Assembly (NCBI GenBank): GCA_030057915.1
Contig: JASGUC010000042.1
Coordinates: 1-64,000, forward strand
Reading direction: 5' to 3'
DNA from: Pseudomonadota bacterium
GTDB lineage: Bacteria; Desulfobacterota; Syntrophia; Syntrophales; UBA8958
DNA length: 64,000 nucleotides
This document shows, piece by piece, positions 47,032 to 55,518 of the stretch (position 1 is the first letter of the stretch; every line of letters starts with the position of its first letter). Both the position numbers and the translations under genes were made by a program. Under the pieces are notes generated by a model that saw only the letters and a program-made list of their open reading frames with translations, ran no database searches and was not told the origin of the DNA.

Positions 47032-47546
47032 ACAGCCGCCTTTTTTGTCGCGACGACGCCCGCGGGGGCGCCGCCCGATAAATTCTTCGCCATTCCCTTA
47101 TTTTTTTTGTTGCGCTTTCGCCCCAAATCATATAAGCAACAATCTCCTTGAAGGAGGGATTCCCGGCAAGGGCATCCCGGCCCTCGGCAACCGGTGGCGC
47201 CGCCTCCGGAGAGCCGTTGGAAGTGCCAAAAAACGATAGGCATTTCCGGGCAATTCAGGAATTTGTCGCAAGGCAAGGGGTGTGATTCAATATCGGCAAC
47301 AAAACAGGGTAGGTCACGGCACAGGGATGTTTGCAGGCGCCGTACCTCCCTTTTTTTGCGCCCGTCGATCGTTCCCGGGTCAGCGCCCCGCCCAGGGAGT
47401 CCGTTGGTTCAATCGCCGGAATGGATGCCGGCTCCGTTTCGAGGCCCGGGGGCGGCGGGATGGTCCGGGCCCGGTGGGTCCTTCGTTGCGGGGCGAGAGG
47501 CCCCTTGACGTGTAGAGCGAAAAAGATATGGAAAGGATTGGGAATT
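47032..47546. other. 515-base non-coding region, possible structured leader upstream of rpsU
   Basis: No gene is supported. A possible promoter (TTGTTG, 18 bases, TATAAG) lies near 47109-47138. After it are hairpins: CTCCT/AGGAG; GGGAT/ATCCC around 47157-47178; a long GC-rich stem GGCCCGG/CCGGGCC around 47440-47470; and GGGGC/GCCCC near 47500. I could not match it to a riboswitch class I know. It may be the long leader of the rpsU transcript or contain a small RNA. Confidence 0.3.
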
Positions 47547-47738
47547 TTGGAAGTAAAGGTATTCGATAACGATGTGGAGAAGGCATTGAAGATCCTCAAG
47601 AACAAGCTTTCCAAAAGCGGCTTGTTCAAGGAATTGAAATTGCGACGCGCCTACGAGAAGCCTTCGGTGCGCAAAAAAAGAAAGGCGATCGAAGCCCGGC
47701 GGCGGTTCGCTAAAGTACAGAGAAGGAAGTCTTCATAG
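47547..47738 (+). CDS. rpsU: 30S ribosomal protein S21
   Basis: A 63-residue S21 with the family pattern VFDNDVEKALKILKNKLSKSGLFKELKLRRAYEKPSVRKKRK and a basic tail. It starts at TTG 47547, nine bases after AAAGGA; the in-frame extension upstream is not S21-like. The LOG-family gene begins 3 bases after the stop. Confidence 0.93.
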   Translation: MEVKVFDNDVEKALKILKNKLSKSGLFKELKLRRAYEKPSVRKKRKAIEARRRFAKVQRRKSS

Positions 47739-47741
47739 GCT

Positions 47742-48395
47742 TTGGAAGAAAAACAGTATCTCGTCGATGCCCTGACTATTCAGGAGTCGTGGCGGATCTT
47801 CCGGATCATGGCGGAGTTTGTCGATTCCATCGAGACCATGTCGGGGATCAAGCACGCGGTAAGCATCTTTGGCTCGGCGCGGGTCAAGGCGGGGGATCCC
47901 TATTACGAAAAAACGGTGACACTGGCCCGGCTGCTGGCTAAGGAGGGCTTCAGCGTCATCACCGGGGGCGGTCCGGGGATCATGGAGGCCGCCAACAAAG
48001 GGGCCGCCGAAGGGGGCGGCAAGTCGGTGGGCTTGAACATCCGCCTGCCCTTTGAGCAGAAACCCAATCCGTACGCCAATGTCCAAATCGACTACAAGTA
48101 TTTCTTCATCCGCAAGGTCATGTTCGTCAAGTACGCCCTGGCCTATATCATCCTCCCCGGCGGTTACGGCACCCTCGACGAACTATTCGAGGCCCTGACG
48201 CTGATCCAGACCAGGAGGATCAGGAGCTTCCCCGTAATCCTCGTGGGGAGCGAGTACTGGAAGGGCCTCCTCGACTGGCTGAAAAGGAGCATGCTCCGGG
48301 CGGAAATGATCCTGCCCGATGATCTCCACTGTTTCCAGGTCATCGATGACCCGGAAGCGGTGGTGCGGCACATCAAGAAATTCGTTATCGTCTGA
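47742..48395 (+). CDS. LOG family protein (lysine decarboxylase-like nucleotide phosphoribohydrolase)
   Basis: A 217-residue Rossmann-fold protein of the LOG/TIGR00730 family, with GGGPGIMEAANKGA and PGGYGTLDELFEAL, the two motifs that form the catalytic site cleaving the N-glycosidic bond of nucleotide monophosphates. The start is TTG 47742, which keeps the conserved N-terminal ESWRIFRIMAEFV segment. Family members release cytokinin-type bases or act on AMP; the substrate here is unknown. Confidence 0.9.
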   Translation: MEEKQYLVDALTIQESWRIFRIMAEFVDSIETMSGIKHAVSIFGSARVKAGDPYYEKTVTLARLLAKEGFSVITGGGPGIMEAANKGAAEGGGKSVGLNIRLPFEQKPNPYANVQIDYKYFFIRKVMFVKYALAYIILPGGYGTLDELFEALTLIQTRRIRSFPVILVGSEYWKGLLDWLKRSMLRAEMILPDDLHCFQVIDDPEAVVRHIKKFVIV

Positions 48396-48409
48396 GCCAA
48401 TTGCAAAAC

Positions 48410-48589
48410 CGTCGGACATTCCCTTTTGTCATTCCGTGTTTGATACGGGCGCCGGTAAATTCCATTCATTCTTGAGTCTCTCCTGCATCGGAGCGGCGGA
48501 TTTGATGCGCCTTGCTCTTGACCTGCCTGACGAGGGCGATCCCTCGAAATGACGGCATGGGTCGGCGGCGGCGTTTTTCAAAGGTCTCG
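48410..48589. repeat. MITE-like intergenic repeat
   Basis: The right end is TTTTTCAAAGGTCTCG (48574-48589), the same inverted terminus as in the units near 28.9 kb. The left end is degenerate (CAATTGCAAAACCG). It includes CCTTTTGTCATTCCGTGT and CTCGAAATGACGG segments. It occupies most of the 290-base gap before holA; no gene seen. Confidence 0.65.
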
Positions 48590-48685
48590 AAACCATTCGG
48601 ATGTTTTCATCCTTCGTTTTGTCTGCCCCAGGCGCGGGCGTTGCCGATGACGGGGCGGTTTCCAGGGGGGGAGCGATGAGGAGCC

Positions 48686-50104
48686 ATGTTGGACGCGGGC
48701 GATAAGGGGTCCGCCGATGAGGTCGCCAGGATTATCCGCGAGATACGGGCGGGAAAGATCGCGCCGGCCTATCTCCTCCACGGGGAGGAGTTTCTCGTTC
48801 GCGAGGCCCTGGACAGGATCGTCGCCGCCCTGGTTCCCGAGGCGGATCGGGCGTTCAATCTCTTTTTTACGGCGCCGGAACAGACGGACGTGGACCGGCT
48901 CTGCAGGGACCTCGGCACCGCGCCCCTCCTCCCCGGAACCAAGGTTGTCGTGGTCCGACAGGCGCCGTTCCTCCTTGCCGGTCGCCAATCGCCGGCGCCC
49001 ATCGTCGAGAAGATCAAGGAATGCCTGAGGGAAGAGCCCCGGAAGGCGGCCCGGGAGTTCATGACCTTTCTTGGGATCGCGGGCTGGAGTCTGGCGGATC
49101 TCCAGGATGACGGCTGGCGGCGGATCGACGCGGCGGAGTGGTCCCGCCTTCTGCCAGGAGAGGAGGGGATCGACGATCTGGAAAAATGGCTTCCCCGCGT
49201 CCTGGATATCTGCTCCGACCAAGAAGGCCTCTCCCCGGCGCGTAAAACCGATCCGGTCCGTTTGGAGGAACTCCTCATGTCGGGTCTGCCGCCGGGAAAT
49301 GTCTTGATTCTTACCGCCCCGAACATCGACAAACGCAAGCGCCTAGTGAAGATTATCGCCGAAAAGGGCCGGGTGGTTCAGTTTTCCGCCGCCCGGGGCG
49401 AGGCCCGGCAGCAGAGCCTGGTGATGGCGAAAACGAGAGCGCTGCTGGACAGATACGGGAAGACCCTCACCGCCGAGGCCTGGCAGGCGCTGGGTCGGCG
49501 GACGGGTTTCGAACTGACTCCTTCCGTCCAGGCCCTGGAGAAACTGGCGGTTTTCACCGGGGAGCGGCGGGAGATCCGGCCGGAGGATGTGGAAGAGGTC
49601 ATCGGGAAGACGAAGGAGGAAAGCGTCTTCGCGCTGACCGCCGCCCTGGGGGAGCGGGCCGCCGCCCGGGCCCTGCGGATCCTCCGGGAACTCCTCGTGG
49701 ACCAGGGCGCGCAGCCGCTGGTCGTGCTGGCCATGCTGGTCCGGGAGGTCCGCTTTCTCCTCCATGCCCGGATCTTCCTCCACGGCGGCCGCCTGCCGTC
49801 CTGGCGGCCGGGAATGGATTATGGGCGGTTTCAGGCCCGAATTATGCCGGAGATCAAGGCCCTGGTCGCCGACCGGGAGGAAAAAGGCGAGGCGGGCGAT
49901 CTGGCGGGCGAAAATCCCTATGTGATCTACCAGGCCTGCCGGCGGGCCGGGGACTTCTCCGAGGAGGCCTTGATCTCCTGCCTGCAGGAGCTGGCCCGTC
50001 TGGATCTGCGGTTGAAAACCACGGGCCGGAATCCCCATCTCCTGCTCGAAGACTTTATCCTGAATTTCTGTGACCCCGATAAAGTAGGCGTCAGAGCTTC
50101 ATGA
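48686..50104 (+). CDS. holA: DNA polymerase III delta subunit
   Basis: A 472-residue clamp-loader subunit. It opens with the HolA pattern APAYLLHGEEFLVREALDRIV and LGTAPLLPGTKVVVVR, and the C-terminal domain has LRILRELLVDQGAQPLVVLAMLVREVRFLL. Typical HolA is about 340 residues; here about 90-100 residues (roughly 105-195) are inserted between domains I and II. The insert contains DLEKWLPRVLDICSDQ and looks structured. ATG 48686 follows GAGGAG. It converges with the NYN gene, with 14 bases of overlap. Confidence 0.92.
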   Translation: MLDAGDKGSADEVARIIREIRAGKIAPAYLLHGEEFLVREALDRIVAALVPEADRAFNLFFTAPEQTDVDRLCRDLGTAPLLPGTKVVVVRQAPFLLAGRQSPAPIVEKIKECLREEPRKAAREFMTFLGIAGWSLADLQDDGWRRIDAAEWSRLLPGEEGIDDLEKWLPRVLDICSDQEGLSPARKTDPVRLEELLMSGLPPGNVLILTAPNIDKRKRLVKIIAEKGRVVQFSAARGEARQQSLVMAKTRALLDRYGKTLTAEAWQALGRRTGFELTPSVQALEKLAVFTGERREIRPEDVEEVIGKTKEESVFALTAALGERAAARALRILRELLVDQGAQPLVVLAMLVREVRFLLHARIFLHGGRLPSWRPGMDYGRFQARIMPEIKALVADREEKGEAGDLAGENPYVIYQACRRAGDFSEEALISCLQELARLDLRLKTTGRNPHLLLEDFILNFCDPDKVGVRAS

Positions 50105-50627
50105 GTCGTTTTTGGCGCTCCCGCTCCCGACGGGAGATCTTTCTTGCCGGTCCTTTCTTTTTCGTTCCCCTTTTGCCGGTTTCCGGCTCTTCCTCCCGGC
50201 CGTCGCGCCCGCCTTCCATCGGGGAAGCCGGGGTGGGCCCGTGAACGCCGGCGACAATGGCGGCGAAGGTGGGTGACGCCACCACCGCGCCGCCGGACCT
50301 CTCCACAAAGTTGCCGATGTCCCGATCCGAAGTTACCACCACGAGTTCCTCGCCCGATCTCTCCGCCAGGCGCTTGATGACTTCATCGGCCTTTTCCCCC
50401 CGACGGGAATAGAGGATGTCGATGCCTCCGACCCGGTCCCTTTCTTCATGCGCGGAACCCCCTTCCCAGCCGTCGAACACCACCGTCAGGTGGCATCCCT
50501 TCCGTTGCCGGTAAGGGATGAGAAAGCGAAGCAGGGCCTGGCGGCCCTCTTCGAGGGTGAGACGCTCCGCCCTCCGGAGCTGATCCCACTGGCGGATGAG
50601 ATTGTAACCATCAACGATTATGTGCAT
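50091..50627 (-). CDS. NYN-domain protein, YacP/Rae1-like endoribonuclease family
   Basis: A 178-residue PIN/NYN-fold protein. The acidic residues expected for metal binding are seen in MHIIVDGYNLI (Asp6), VVFDGWEGG, GEKADEVIKRLAE and VVVTSDRDIGNFVE. The C-terminal tail (about 145-178) is a highly basic Lys/Arg/Glu-rich extension that may bind RNA. Bacillus Rae1 cleaves mRNA on the ribosome; the substrate here is unknown. The ATG is on the minus strand at 50627; longer frames run into repeat DNA. Confidence 0.85.
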   Translation of the reverse strand: MHIIVDGYNLIRQWDQLRRAERLTLEEGRQALLRFLIPYRQRKGCHLTVVFDGWEGGSAHEERDRVGGIDILYSRRGEKADEVIKRLAERSGEELVVVTSDRDIGNFVERSGGAVVASPTFAAIVAGVHGPTPASPMEGGRDGREEEPETGKRGTKKKGPARKISRRERERQKRLMKL

Positions 50628-50850
50628 GAAACGCCACTTTTTCCTTGTCTTGACCGATAGGGTTATGCTATTTCCCCCGCCCAGGGACGATATCGACCTC
50701 CTCTCTGGCAAGGATGGGCGATACCGGGCCGCGACGGGGCCCGTGGGGTCCGGACGGGGCGGAGGCGTTACCCGTATGTTAGCACCGTCCGCCCCTTCCA
50801 GGCAAACCAAAAAGGCCGAAACCTTTATCTTTGTGAGGCAAATGTCAAAA

Positions 50851-50982
50851 GAGACCTTTGAATGACGACCTGTCCTGTCATGCCAGGCCTGAATCGGCAT
50901 TCGGAAGATGCTCGAAAACACTGGACTCCCGCTTTCGCGGGAATGGCAAAAGGAGGTTTTCAGGGCAATTATTCAAAGGTTT
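50851..50982. repeat. MITE-like intergenic repeat
   Basis: A 132-base unit beginning GAGACCTTTGAATGAC and ending TTATTCAAAGGTTTC, inverted ends. The centre holds TCCCGCTTTCGCGGGAATGG. It lies in the 423-base gap between the NYN gene and the acyl-CoA ligase, which holds no other feature I can support. Confidence 0.8.
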
Positions 50983-51050
50983 CCAAAAGGGCAAGTGTAA
51001 ACGGTTAGTTGTGCTATGAGGGAAAACTAAAAGAAAAAGGAGGAACTTCC

Positions 51051-52697
51051 ATGGCGGAAAAAGTGTATGCACCGGGCGAACCGTACAAGTATCAACTGTT
51101 GATCAAGCATATCCTCGAGATGCCCCTGGCCTTTGCCCCGAACCAGGAAATCGTTTACCGGGACAAGGTCCGCCTTACCTACCGGACCCTCAACGAACGG
51201 ATTCAGCGCCTGGCCAACGGCCTGGAAACAATCGGCGTCGGGCCCGGGGACCGGGTCTGCATCTTCGATTACGACAGTCATCGTTATCTGGAGTGTTTCT
51301 TCGCCGTACCCATGATGGGCGCCATCATGCATACCCAGAACTGGCGCCTTTCCCCCGAACAGATCCTCTATACGATGAATCATGCGGAGGACAAGATCGT
51401 TCTGATCCATCAGGATTTCGTGCCCCTTCTCGAGGCGATCCGGGATAAGCTGACGACGGTCAAAAAGGTCATCCTGATTACCGACGACGGCAACAGACCC
51501 ACAACAAAGGTGCCTTTCGACGGGGAGTACGAGGAAATGCTGGCGGCGTCGGCGCCGGTGTATGATTTCCCCGATCTGGACGAGAATACCCAGGCGACGA
51601 TCTTTTACACCACCGGCACCACCGGCCTGCCCAAGGGGGTCCATTTCTCCCACCGCCAGTTGGTCCTCCACGCCCAGGCCCTTCTTCTGGCCACCGGCTC
51701 TTATTCCTCCATCGGCCGCTGCCAATCCAGTGACGTCTATATGCCCATCACCCCCATGTTCCACGTCCATGCCTGGGGCTTTCCCTGGGCGGCCACCATG
51801 CTGGGGGTCAAACAGGTCTATCCGGGACGTTACGAACCGGCCATGCTCCTGAAGCTCATCCTTACGGAACGGGTCACCTTTTCCCACTGCGTACCGACGA
51901 TCATTCAGATGCTGGTGTCCAGCCCGGCGGCGAAACAGTACGATCTTTCCTTCTGGAAGGTTATCATCGGGGGCGCCCGGCTCACCAAGGGCCTGGCCCT
52001 GGAGGCCATGAAACTGGGCATCCAGATCTTCGCTGCCTATGGCATGTCGGAGACCTGCCCCCTGCTTACGGCGGCCAATCTCAAGCCCTGGATGCTGAAC
52101 AACTCCATGGAGGAGAACGCCGACACCCTGGTCAAGACCGGCCTGCCAGCGCCCCTGGTATATGTGCGCCTCAAGGATCCCCAGGGCCGGGACGTGCCTC
52201 ATGACGGCGTGGCCACGGGAGAAGTCTGCGTGCGCGCCCCCTGGCTGACGGAGAGCTATTACAAGGATCCGGACCGCTCCCAGGAACTCTGGACGGACGG
52301 CTGGCTTCACACCGGGGATGTGGGCCTCATCGACACGGAGGGCTACCTCCAGGTTACGGACCGGATCAAGGATGTGATCAAAACAGGCGGCGAATGGATC
52401 TCCTCCCTGGAGTTGGAGAACATCATGTCCGGCCACGAGGCGGTCATGGAGGCGGCGGCCATCGGTCTCCCTGATGCCAAATGGGGAGAGCGGCCCTTCC
52501 TGGTGGCGGCGTTGAAACCCGATTACGTCGGCAAGGTCACAGGCGAGGAACTGCGCCAGTTCATTCTGAAGGCCTCGGAAGCGGGGAAGATCCCCAAATA
52601 CGGCGTTCCGGATCGGGTGGAGATCGTGGAAACCATTCCCAAAACCAGCGTCGGCAAGATCAACAAGGTGGCGCTGCGCAAAACCTACATCATTTGA
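51051..52697 (+). CDS. medium/long-chain fatty acyl-CoA ligase (AMP-forming)
   Basis: A 548-residue ANL-superfamily enzyme that activates a carboxylic acid with ATP and CoA. It has the P-loop [13 protein letters not shown], the YGMSET motif, the GWLHTGDVG hinge region and the C-terminal catalytic lysine in [15 protein letters not shown]. It is closest in general form to AlkK/FadD3-type ligases; the chain length cannot be told. ATG 51051 follows AAAAGGAGGA. Isolated from beta-oxidation genes in this window, but fits an anaerobe living on fatty or aromatic acids. Confidence 0.92.
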   Translation: MAEKVYAPGEPYKYQLLIKHILEMPLAFAPNQEIVYRDKVRLTYRTLNERIQRLANGLETIGVGPGDRVCIFDYDSHRYLECFFAVPMMGAIMHTQNWRLSPEQILYTMNHAEDKIVLIHQDFVPLLEAIRDKLTTVKKVILITDDGNRPTTKVPFDGEYEEMLAASAPVYDFPDLDENTQATIFYTTGTTGLPKGVHFSHRQLVLHAQALLLATGSYSSIGRCQSSDVYMPITPMFHVHAWGFPWAATMLGVKQVYPGRYEPAMLLKLILTERVTFSHCVPTIIQMLVSSPAAKQYDLSFWKVIIGGARLTKGLALEAMKLGIQIFAAYGMSETCPLLTAANLKPWMLNNSMEENADTLVKTGLPAPLVYVRLKDPQGRDVPHDGVATGEVCVRAPWLTESYYKDPDRSQELWTDGWLHTGDVGLIDTEGYLQVTDRIKDVIKTGGEWISSLELENIMSGHEAVMEAAAIGLPDAKWGERPFLVAALKPDYVGKVTGEELRQFILKASEAGKIPKYGVPDRVEIVETIPKTSVGKINKVALRKTYII

Positions 52698-52742
52698 AAA
52701 GCGGGGAGCGGCCCGGCTTTCATAAAGGATTTTCCTAACCCG

Positions 52743-52790
52743 AAGGACGGGGGGCGGCCCGGAGGCCGCTCCTCGTCCTTTCCTCCCTTT
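52743..52790 (+). terminator. probable terminator of the acyl-CoA ligase gene
   Basis: AAGGACG at 52743-52749 pairs with CGTCCTT at 52774-52780. Inside it GCGGCC pairs with GGCCGC around a CGGA loop. A pyrimidine tract TCCTCCCTTTCC follows instead of a pure T-run. Confidence 0.5.
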
Positions 52791-52797
52791 CCGCCTC

Positions 52798-52957
52798 GAG
52801 ACCTTTGAAAATCGACCATTTCCTGCCGCCCCGGTATAATCCGGGGACGGGAATGCCTCGAAAACCAAACATTCCGGCTTCCGCCGGCACGGCGACAGGG
52901 GCGCTGAACAAATCCATGTCGTCGCCTTTTTCCTTGGCCGTTCAAAAGGAAGGCCTC
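52798..52957. repeat. MITE-like intergenic repeat
   Basis: It begins GAGACCTTTGAAAATCG at 52798 and ends GTTCAAAAGGAAGGCCTC, a degenerate inverse. It is the first of three repeats in the 708-base gap 52698-53405, which holds no gene I can support. Confidence 0.65.
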
Positions 52958-53008
52958 CCGTAAGCACTCGATAATGCTAATAATATTTTTTACGATCATG
53001 AACTTGGG

Positions 53009-53088
53009 CTAAGTGGCTGGAAACAGGACGTGCCTCAGTTTTAGTAGATCATTCAAGATCAACTACTTACATTGAGAACAAATTTGCC
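53009..53088 (+). repeat. 80-bp inverted-repeat copy 1 (left of the NMO and rpe genes)
   Basis: CTAAGTGGCTGGAAACAGGA at its start; 74 of 80 bases match the reverse complement of 55263-55342. It contains an internal imperfect palindrome around AGTAGATC...GATCAACTACT. The pair flanks the NMO and rpe genes. Confidence 0.9.
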
Positions 53089-53220
53089 GTGACCCGGGGG
53101 TGAATATGCTTGACCACGGGGCGGAAGGGATGTAAGGAAACACCGGCGAAAACGAGGCGGTTGGCAGGGAGGGGCGCGGCGCCCTGCGAATTGCCACCCT
53201 TGGCCGACGCCCGCCAACGG

Positions 53221-53298
53221 AGGCCCTTGAAAAACACGGTTTCCGACTCCCGCCCATCGGGCCGGCGGAAGCGGGAAGACGGCATTTTCAAGACCTCC
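53221..53298. repeat. short MITE-like intergenic repeat
   Basis: AGGCCCTTGAAAAACAC at the left and ATTTTCAAGACCTCC at the right form inverted ends of a 78-base unit. A related GGTTTTCCAAGATCTCGAG end follows at about 53337-53355. Confidence 0.65.
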
Positions 53299-53405
53299 TG
53301 GACTCGGGGCTTCCGCCGGGGCCGCGGGAGAGCCTGGGTTTTCCAAGATCTCGAGAGAGATGAGGCGGCTTCTTGTCGTGTCGATAAGGTTTCAGGAGTA
53401 GGGAT

Positions 53406-54443
53406 GTGAAAACAAGGATTACGGAACTTTTGGGGATCCGATACCCCATTTTCCTCTCGGGAATGAGTTGGATCAGCGTTCCTATGATGGTGGCCGCCGT
53501 GTCCAATGCCGGGGGTCTGGGCATCCTGGCGACGGGGCCCATGGATCCGGAGGAGACCCGGAAGGCGATTCGGGAAATCCGTTCGCTTACGGACAAACCT
53601 TTCGGCTGCAATGCCACCCTGTTGATGCCGGGGGCGATGGCTAACGCGAAGGTCCTTCTTCAGGAGCAGGTGCCGGTGATCAATTTCGCCCTGGGCAAGG
53701 GCGACTGGCTGGTCCGGGAGGCCCACAAGTACGGAGGCAAGGTATTCGCCACGGTGGTCAACGCCCGGCACGCCCGGCGGGCCCAGGATTACGGCGCCGA
53801 CGGCGTCATCGCCACGGGCAACGAGGCGGCGGCCCACGGCGAGGCGGTGACGACCATGGTTCTCGTCCCCAGCCTGGCGGACGTCCTGGATATACCCGTG
53901 GTGGCGGCAGGTGGCATTGCCGACGGCCGAGGGTTGGCGGCGGCCCTGGCCCTGGGGGCGGAGGGGGTGGCCATGGGCACCCGGTTCATGACGACGCGGG
54001 AGAGCCCTCTCCACAGAAATTACAAGGCCCTGTCCATCCAAATGGGGGTAACGGATACCCTTTACTCCAAGCGGTTCGACGGGATCTGGTGCCGCGTCCT
54101 CAAGACCGAGGCGGCGGAAAAGGCCCTCAAGAGGAGGATTGATCTTCTCGCCGCCTTCGTCAATTCCCGGGATGTCGCCCGGCAGATGAAGATGCCCTAT
54201 GGGAAACTCTTAATCGGCATTCTTGCCTCGGGATGGGGAAACGCCATGAAAATGGCTAATATGGCCAATGGTTTCAAGGCCTTTCAACTGGCCACGGAAG
54301 AAGGGGACCTGAACCGGGGTCTCCTGCCCGTGGGACAGGCCACCGGTCTCATCCACGACGAGCCCACGGTCGCCGAGCTGGTGGAAAGGATCGTCGCCGA
54401 GGCCCGACAGGCGCGGGAAGGATTGGCGGCCAGGCTCGATTAG
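53406..54443 (+). CDS. nitronate monooxygenase / FabK-like flavoprotein
   Basis: A 345-residue FMN TIM-barrel protein of the NMO/2-nitropropane dioxygenase family. It begins ITELLGIRYPIFLSGMSW, then has GGLGILATG, the segment ATGNEAAAHG where the catalytic His is kept, and the FMN-phosphate site AAGGIADGRGLAAALALGAEGVAMGTRF. In anaerobes such proteins are often enoyl reductase-like or of unknown substrate, and oxygen-dependent nitronate oxidation is unlikely here. It starts with GTG 53406. It lies between repeats and is not in an operon with neighbours. Confidence 0.87.
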   Translation: MKTRITELLGIRYPIFLSGMSWISVPMMVAAVSNAGGLGILATGPMDPEETRKAIREIRSLTDKPFGCNATLLMPGAMANAKVLLQEQVPVINFALGKGDWLVREAHKYGGKVFATVVNARHARRAQDYGADGVIATGNEAAAHGEAVTTMVLVPSLADVLDIPVVAAGGIADGRGLAAALALGAEGVAMGTRFMTTRESPLHRNYKALSIQMGVTDTLYSKRFDGIWCRVLKTEAAEKALKRRIDLLAAFVNSRDVARQMKMPYGKLLIGILASGWGNAMKMANMANGFKAFQLATEEGDLNRGLLPVGQATGLIHDEPTVAELVERIVAEARQAREGLAARLD

Positions 54444-54450
54444 GGGATAT

Positions 54451-54536
54451 TGACCTCAAAATTATTGAAAACACTGGCTTCCCGCTTTCTCGGTAATGAC
54501 TGCATGGAGGCTGGAGTGGAGTTTTTCAAAGGTTTC
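54451..54536. repeat. MITE-like intergenic repeat
   Basis: GACCTCAAAATTATTGAAAACAC at 54452-54474 (partial left end), TTCCCGCTTTCTCGG in the centre and GTTTTTCAAAGGTTTCG at the right (54521-54537). It fills the gap between the convergent NMO and rpe genes and is a close relative of 9082-9150. Confidence 0.7.
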
Positions 54537-54561
54537 GCTTCGTAATCAGAACCGCCCTCGT

Positions 54562-55206
54562 TCATCCTTTCAGGGCGGTGATGGCCTGGCGGTAATCCGG
54601 GCTGGAGAAAACGGCGTTGCCGGCGACGAAGGCCGTCGCCCCGGCGGCGGCGGCGGTGTCGATGTTGGCGACGGTAATGCCGCCATCAACCTCGAGCACG
54701 ACATGGGGGGCCGTCTCGTCGATCATCCTTCTTGCCGCCTGTATCTTGGGAATCATGGTGGGAATGAATTTCTGGCCGCCGAAGCCGGGGTTGACGGTCA
54801 TGACGAGGAGCAGATCGATATCGGCCAGCACCGGCTCGATCATGGCCGGCGGAGTGGCGGGATTGATCGACACGCCGGCCTTGACTCCCTTCTCCTTGAT
54901 GTAGGCGATGGCGCGGTGGAGATGAACGACCGCCTCCGCATGGACGGTGAGGAAGTCGCTGCCCGCCGCCAGAAAGGCGTCCAGATAGCGGTCGGGCTCG
55001 GCGATCATGAGGTGGACGTCGAAGGGCAGCCGGGTGATCCTCCGCAGGGAGGCCACGACGCCCGGCCCGATGGTAAGATTTGGAACGAAATGTCCGTCCA
55101 TGACGTCGATATGGATCCAGTCCGCCCCGGCCGCCTCGACGGCGCGGATCTCCTCCCCCAGGCGGCTGAAGTCGGCGGATAGAATGGAAGGGGCAATGAT
55201 GCGCAT
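54562..55206 (-). CDS. rpe: ribulose-phosphate 3-epimerase
   Basis: A 214-residue TIM-barrel enzyme interconverting ribulose 5-phosphate and xylulose 5-phosphate. It has SILSADF, the metal-site HIDVMDGHFVPNLTIGP, FDVHLMI, VNPGFGGQKF and EVDGGI. The start is placed at ATG 55206 (MRIIAPSILSADF); the six-residue upstream extension is unlikely. Confidence 0.96.
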   Translation of the reverse strand: MRIIAPSILSADFSRLGEEIRAVEAAGADWIHIDVMDGHFVPNLTIGPGVVASLRRITRLPFDVHLMIAEPDRYLDAFLAAGSDFLTVHAEAVVHLHRAIAYIKEKGVKAGVSINPATPPAMIEPVLADIDLLLVMTVNPGFGGQKFIPTMIPKIQAARRMIDETAPHVVLEVDGGITVANIDTAAAAGATAFVAGNAVFSSPDYRQAITALKG

Positions 55207-55262
55207 GGCTTGCCTATAGCGCATCGGCGCGGCGGAGTCAATGCCGTAACCGTCGCGGCCAG

Positions 55263-55342
55263 GGTAAACTTGTTCTCAATGGAAGTAGTTGATCGCGAAT
55301 GATCTACTAAAACTGAGGCAAGTCCTGTTTCCAGCCACTTAG
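55263..55342 (-). repeat. 80-bp inverted-repeat copy 2 (right of the NMO and rpe genes)
   Basis: The reverse complement matches 53009-53088 at 74 of 80 positions. At this copy the outer ends AAACTTGTTCT (55265-55275) and AGAACAAATTT (55347-55357) are themselves an imperfect inverted pair, suggesting a 90-95-base element with its own short terminal repeats. It sits in the 312-base gap between rpe and waaA, where no gene is seen. Confidence 0.9.
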
Positions 55343-55518
55343 AGATAGAACAAATTTACCTTGCCGTCGCGGCCGCACGGATTCGGCGCGAGGGGATCTG
55401 GGCCTGGAAGGAAGCCGCGCCTGAAATCGTCCGGCGGTCGCACGGATAAACGGGACGGGTTGCGGCCGTCGGACGACTGCTTCTCGGCGCTCCCAGACAA
55501 GACGAAAAAGGATTCGGG

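Noticed and set aside
47320-47360. Possible c-di-GMP (GEMM) riboswitch suggested by a CACAGGG segment
   Set aside because: The conserved GCAAACC and GACGCAAAGCC parts and the paired stems are missing.
52698-53405. Small protein genes on the minus strand in the repeat-rich gap
   Set aside because: All frames there consist of repeat sequence with no binding site or family resemblance.
53009-55342. Complete insertion sequence around the NMO and rpe genes
   Set aside because: No transposase frame lies between the inverted 80-bp copies; the genes inside are ordinary metabolic genes. Kept only as a repeat pair.
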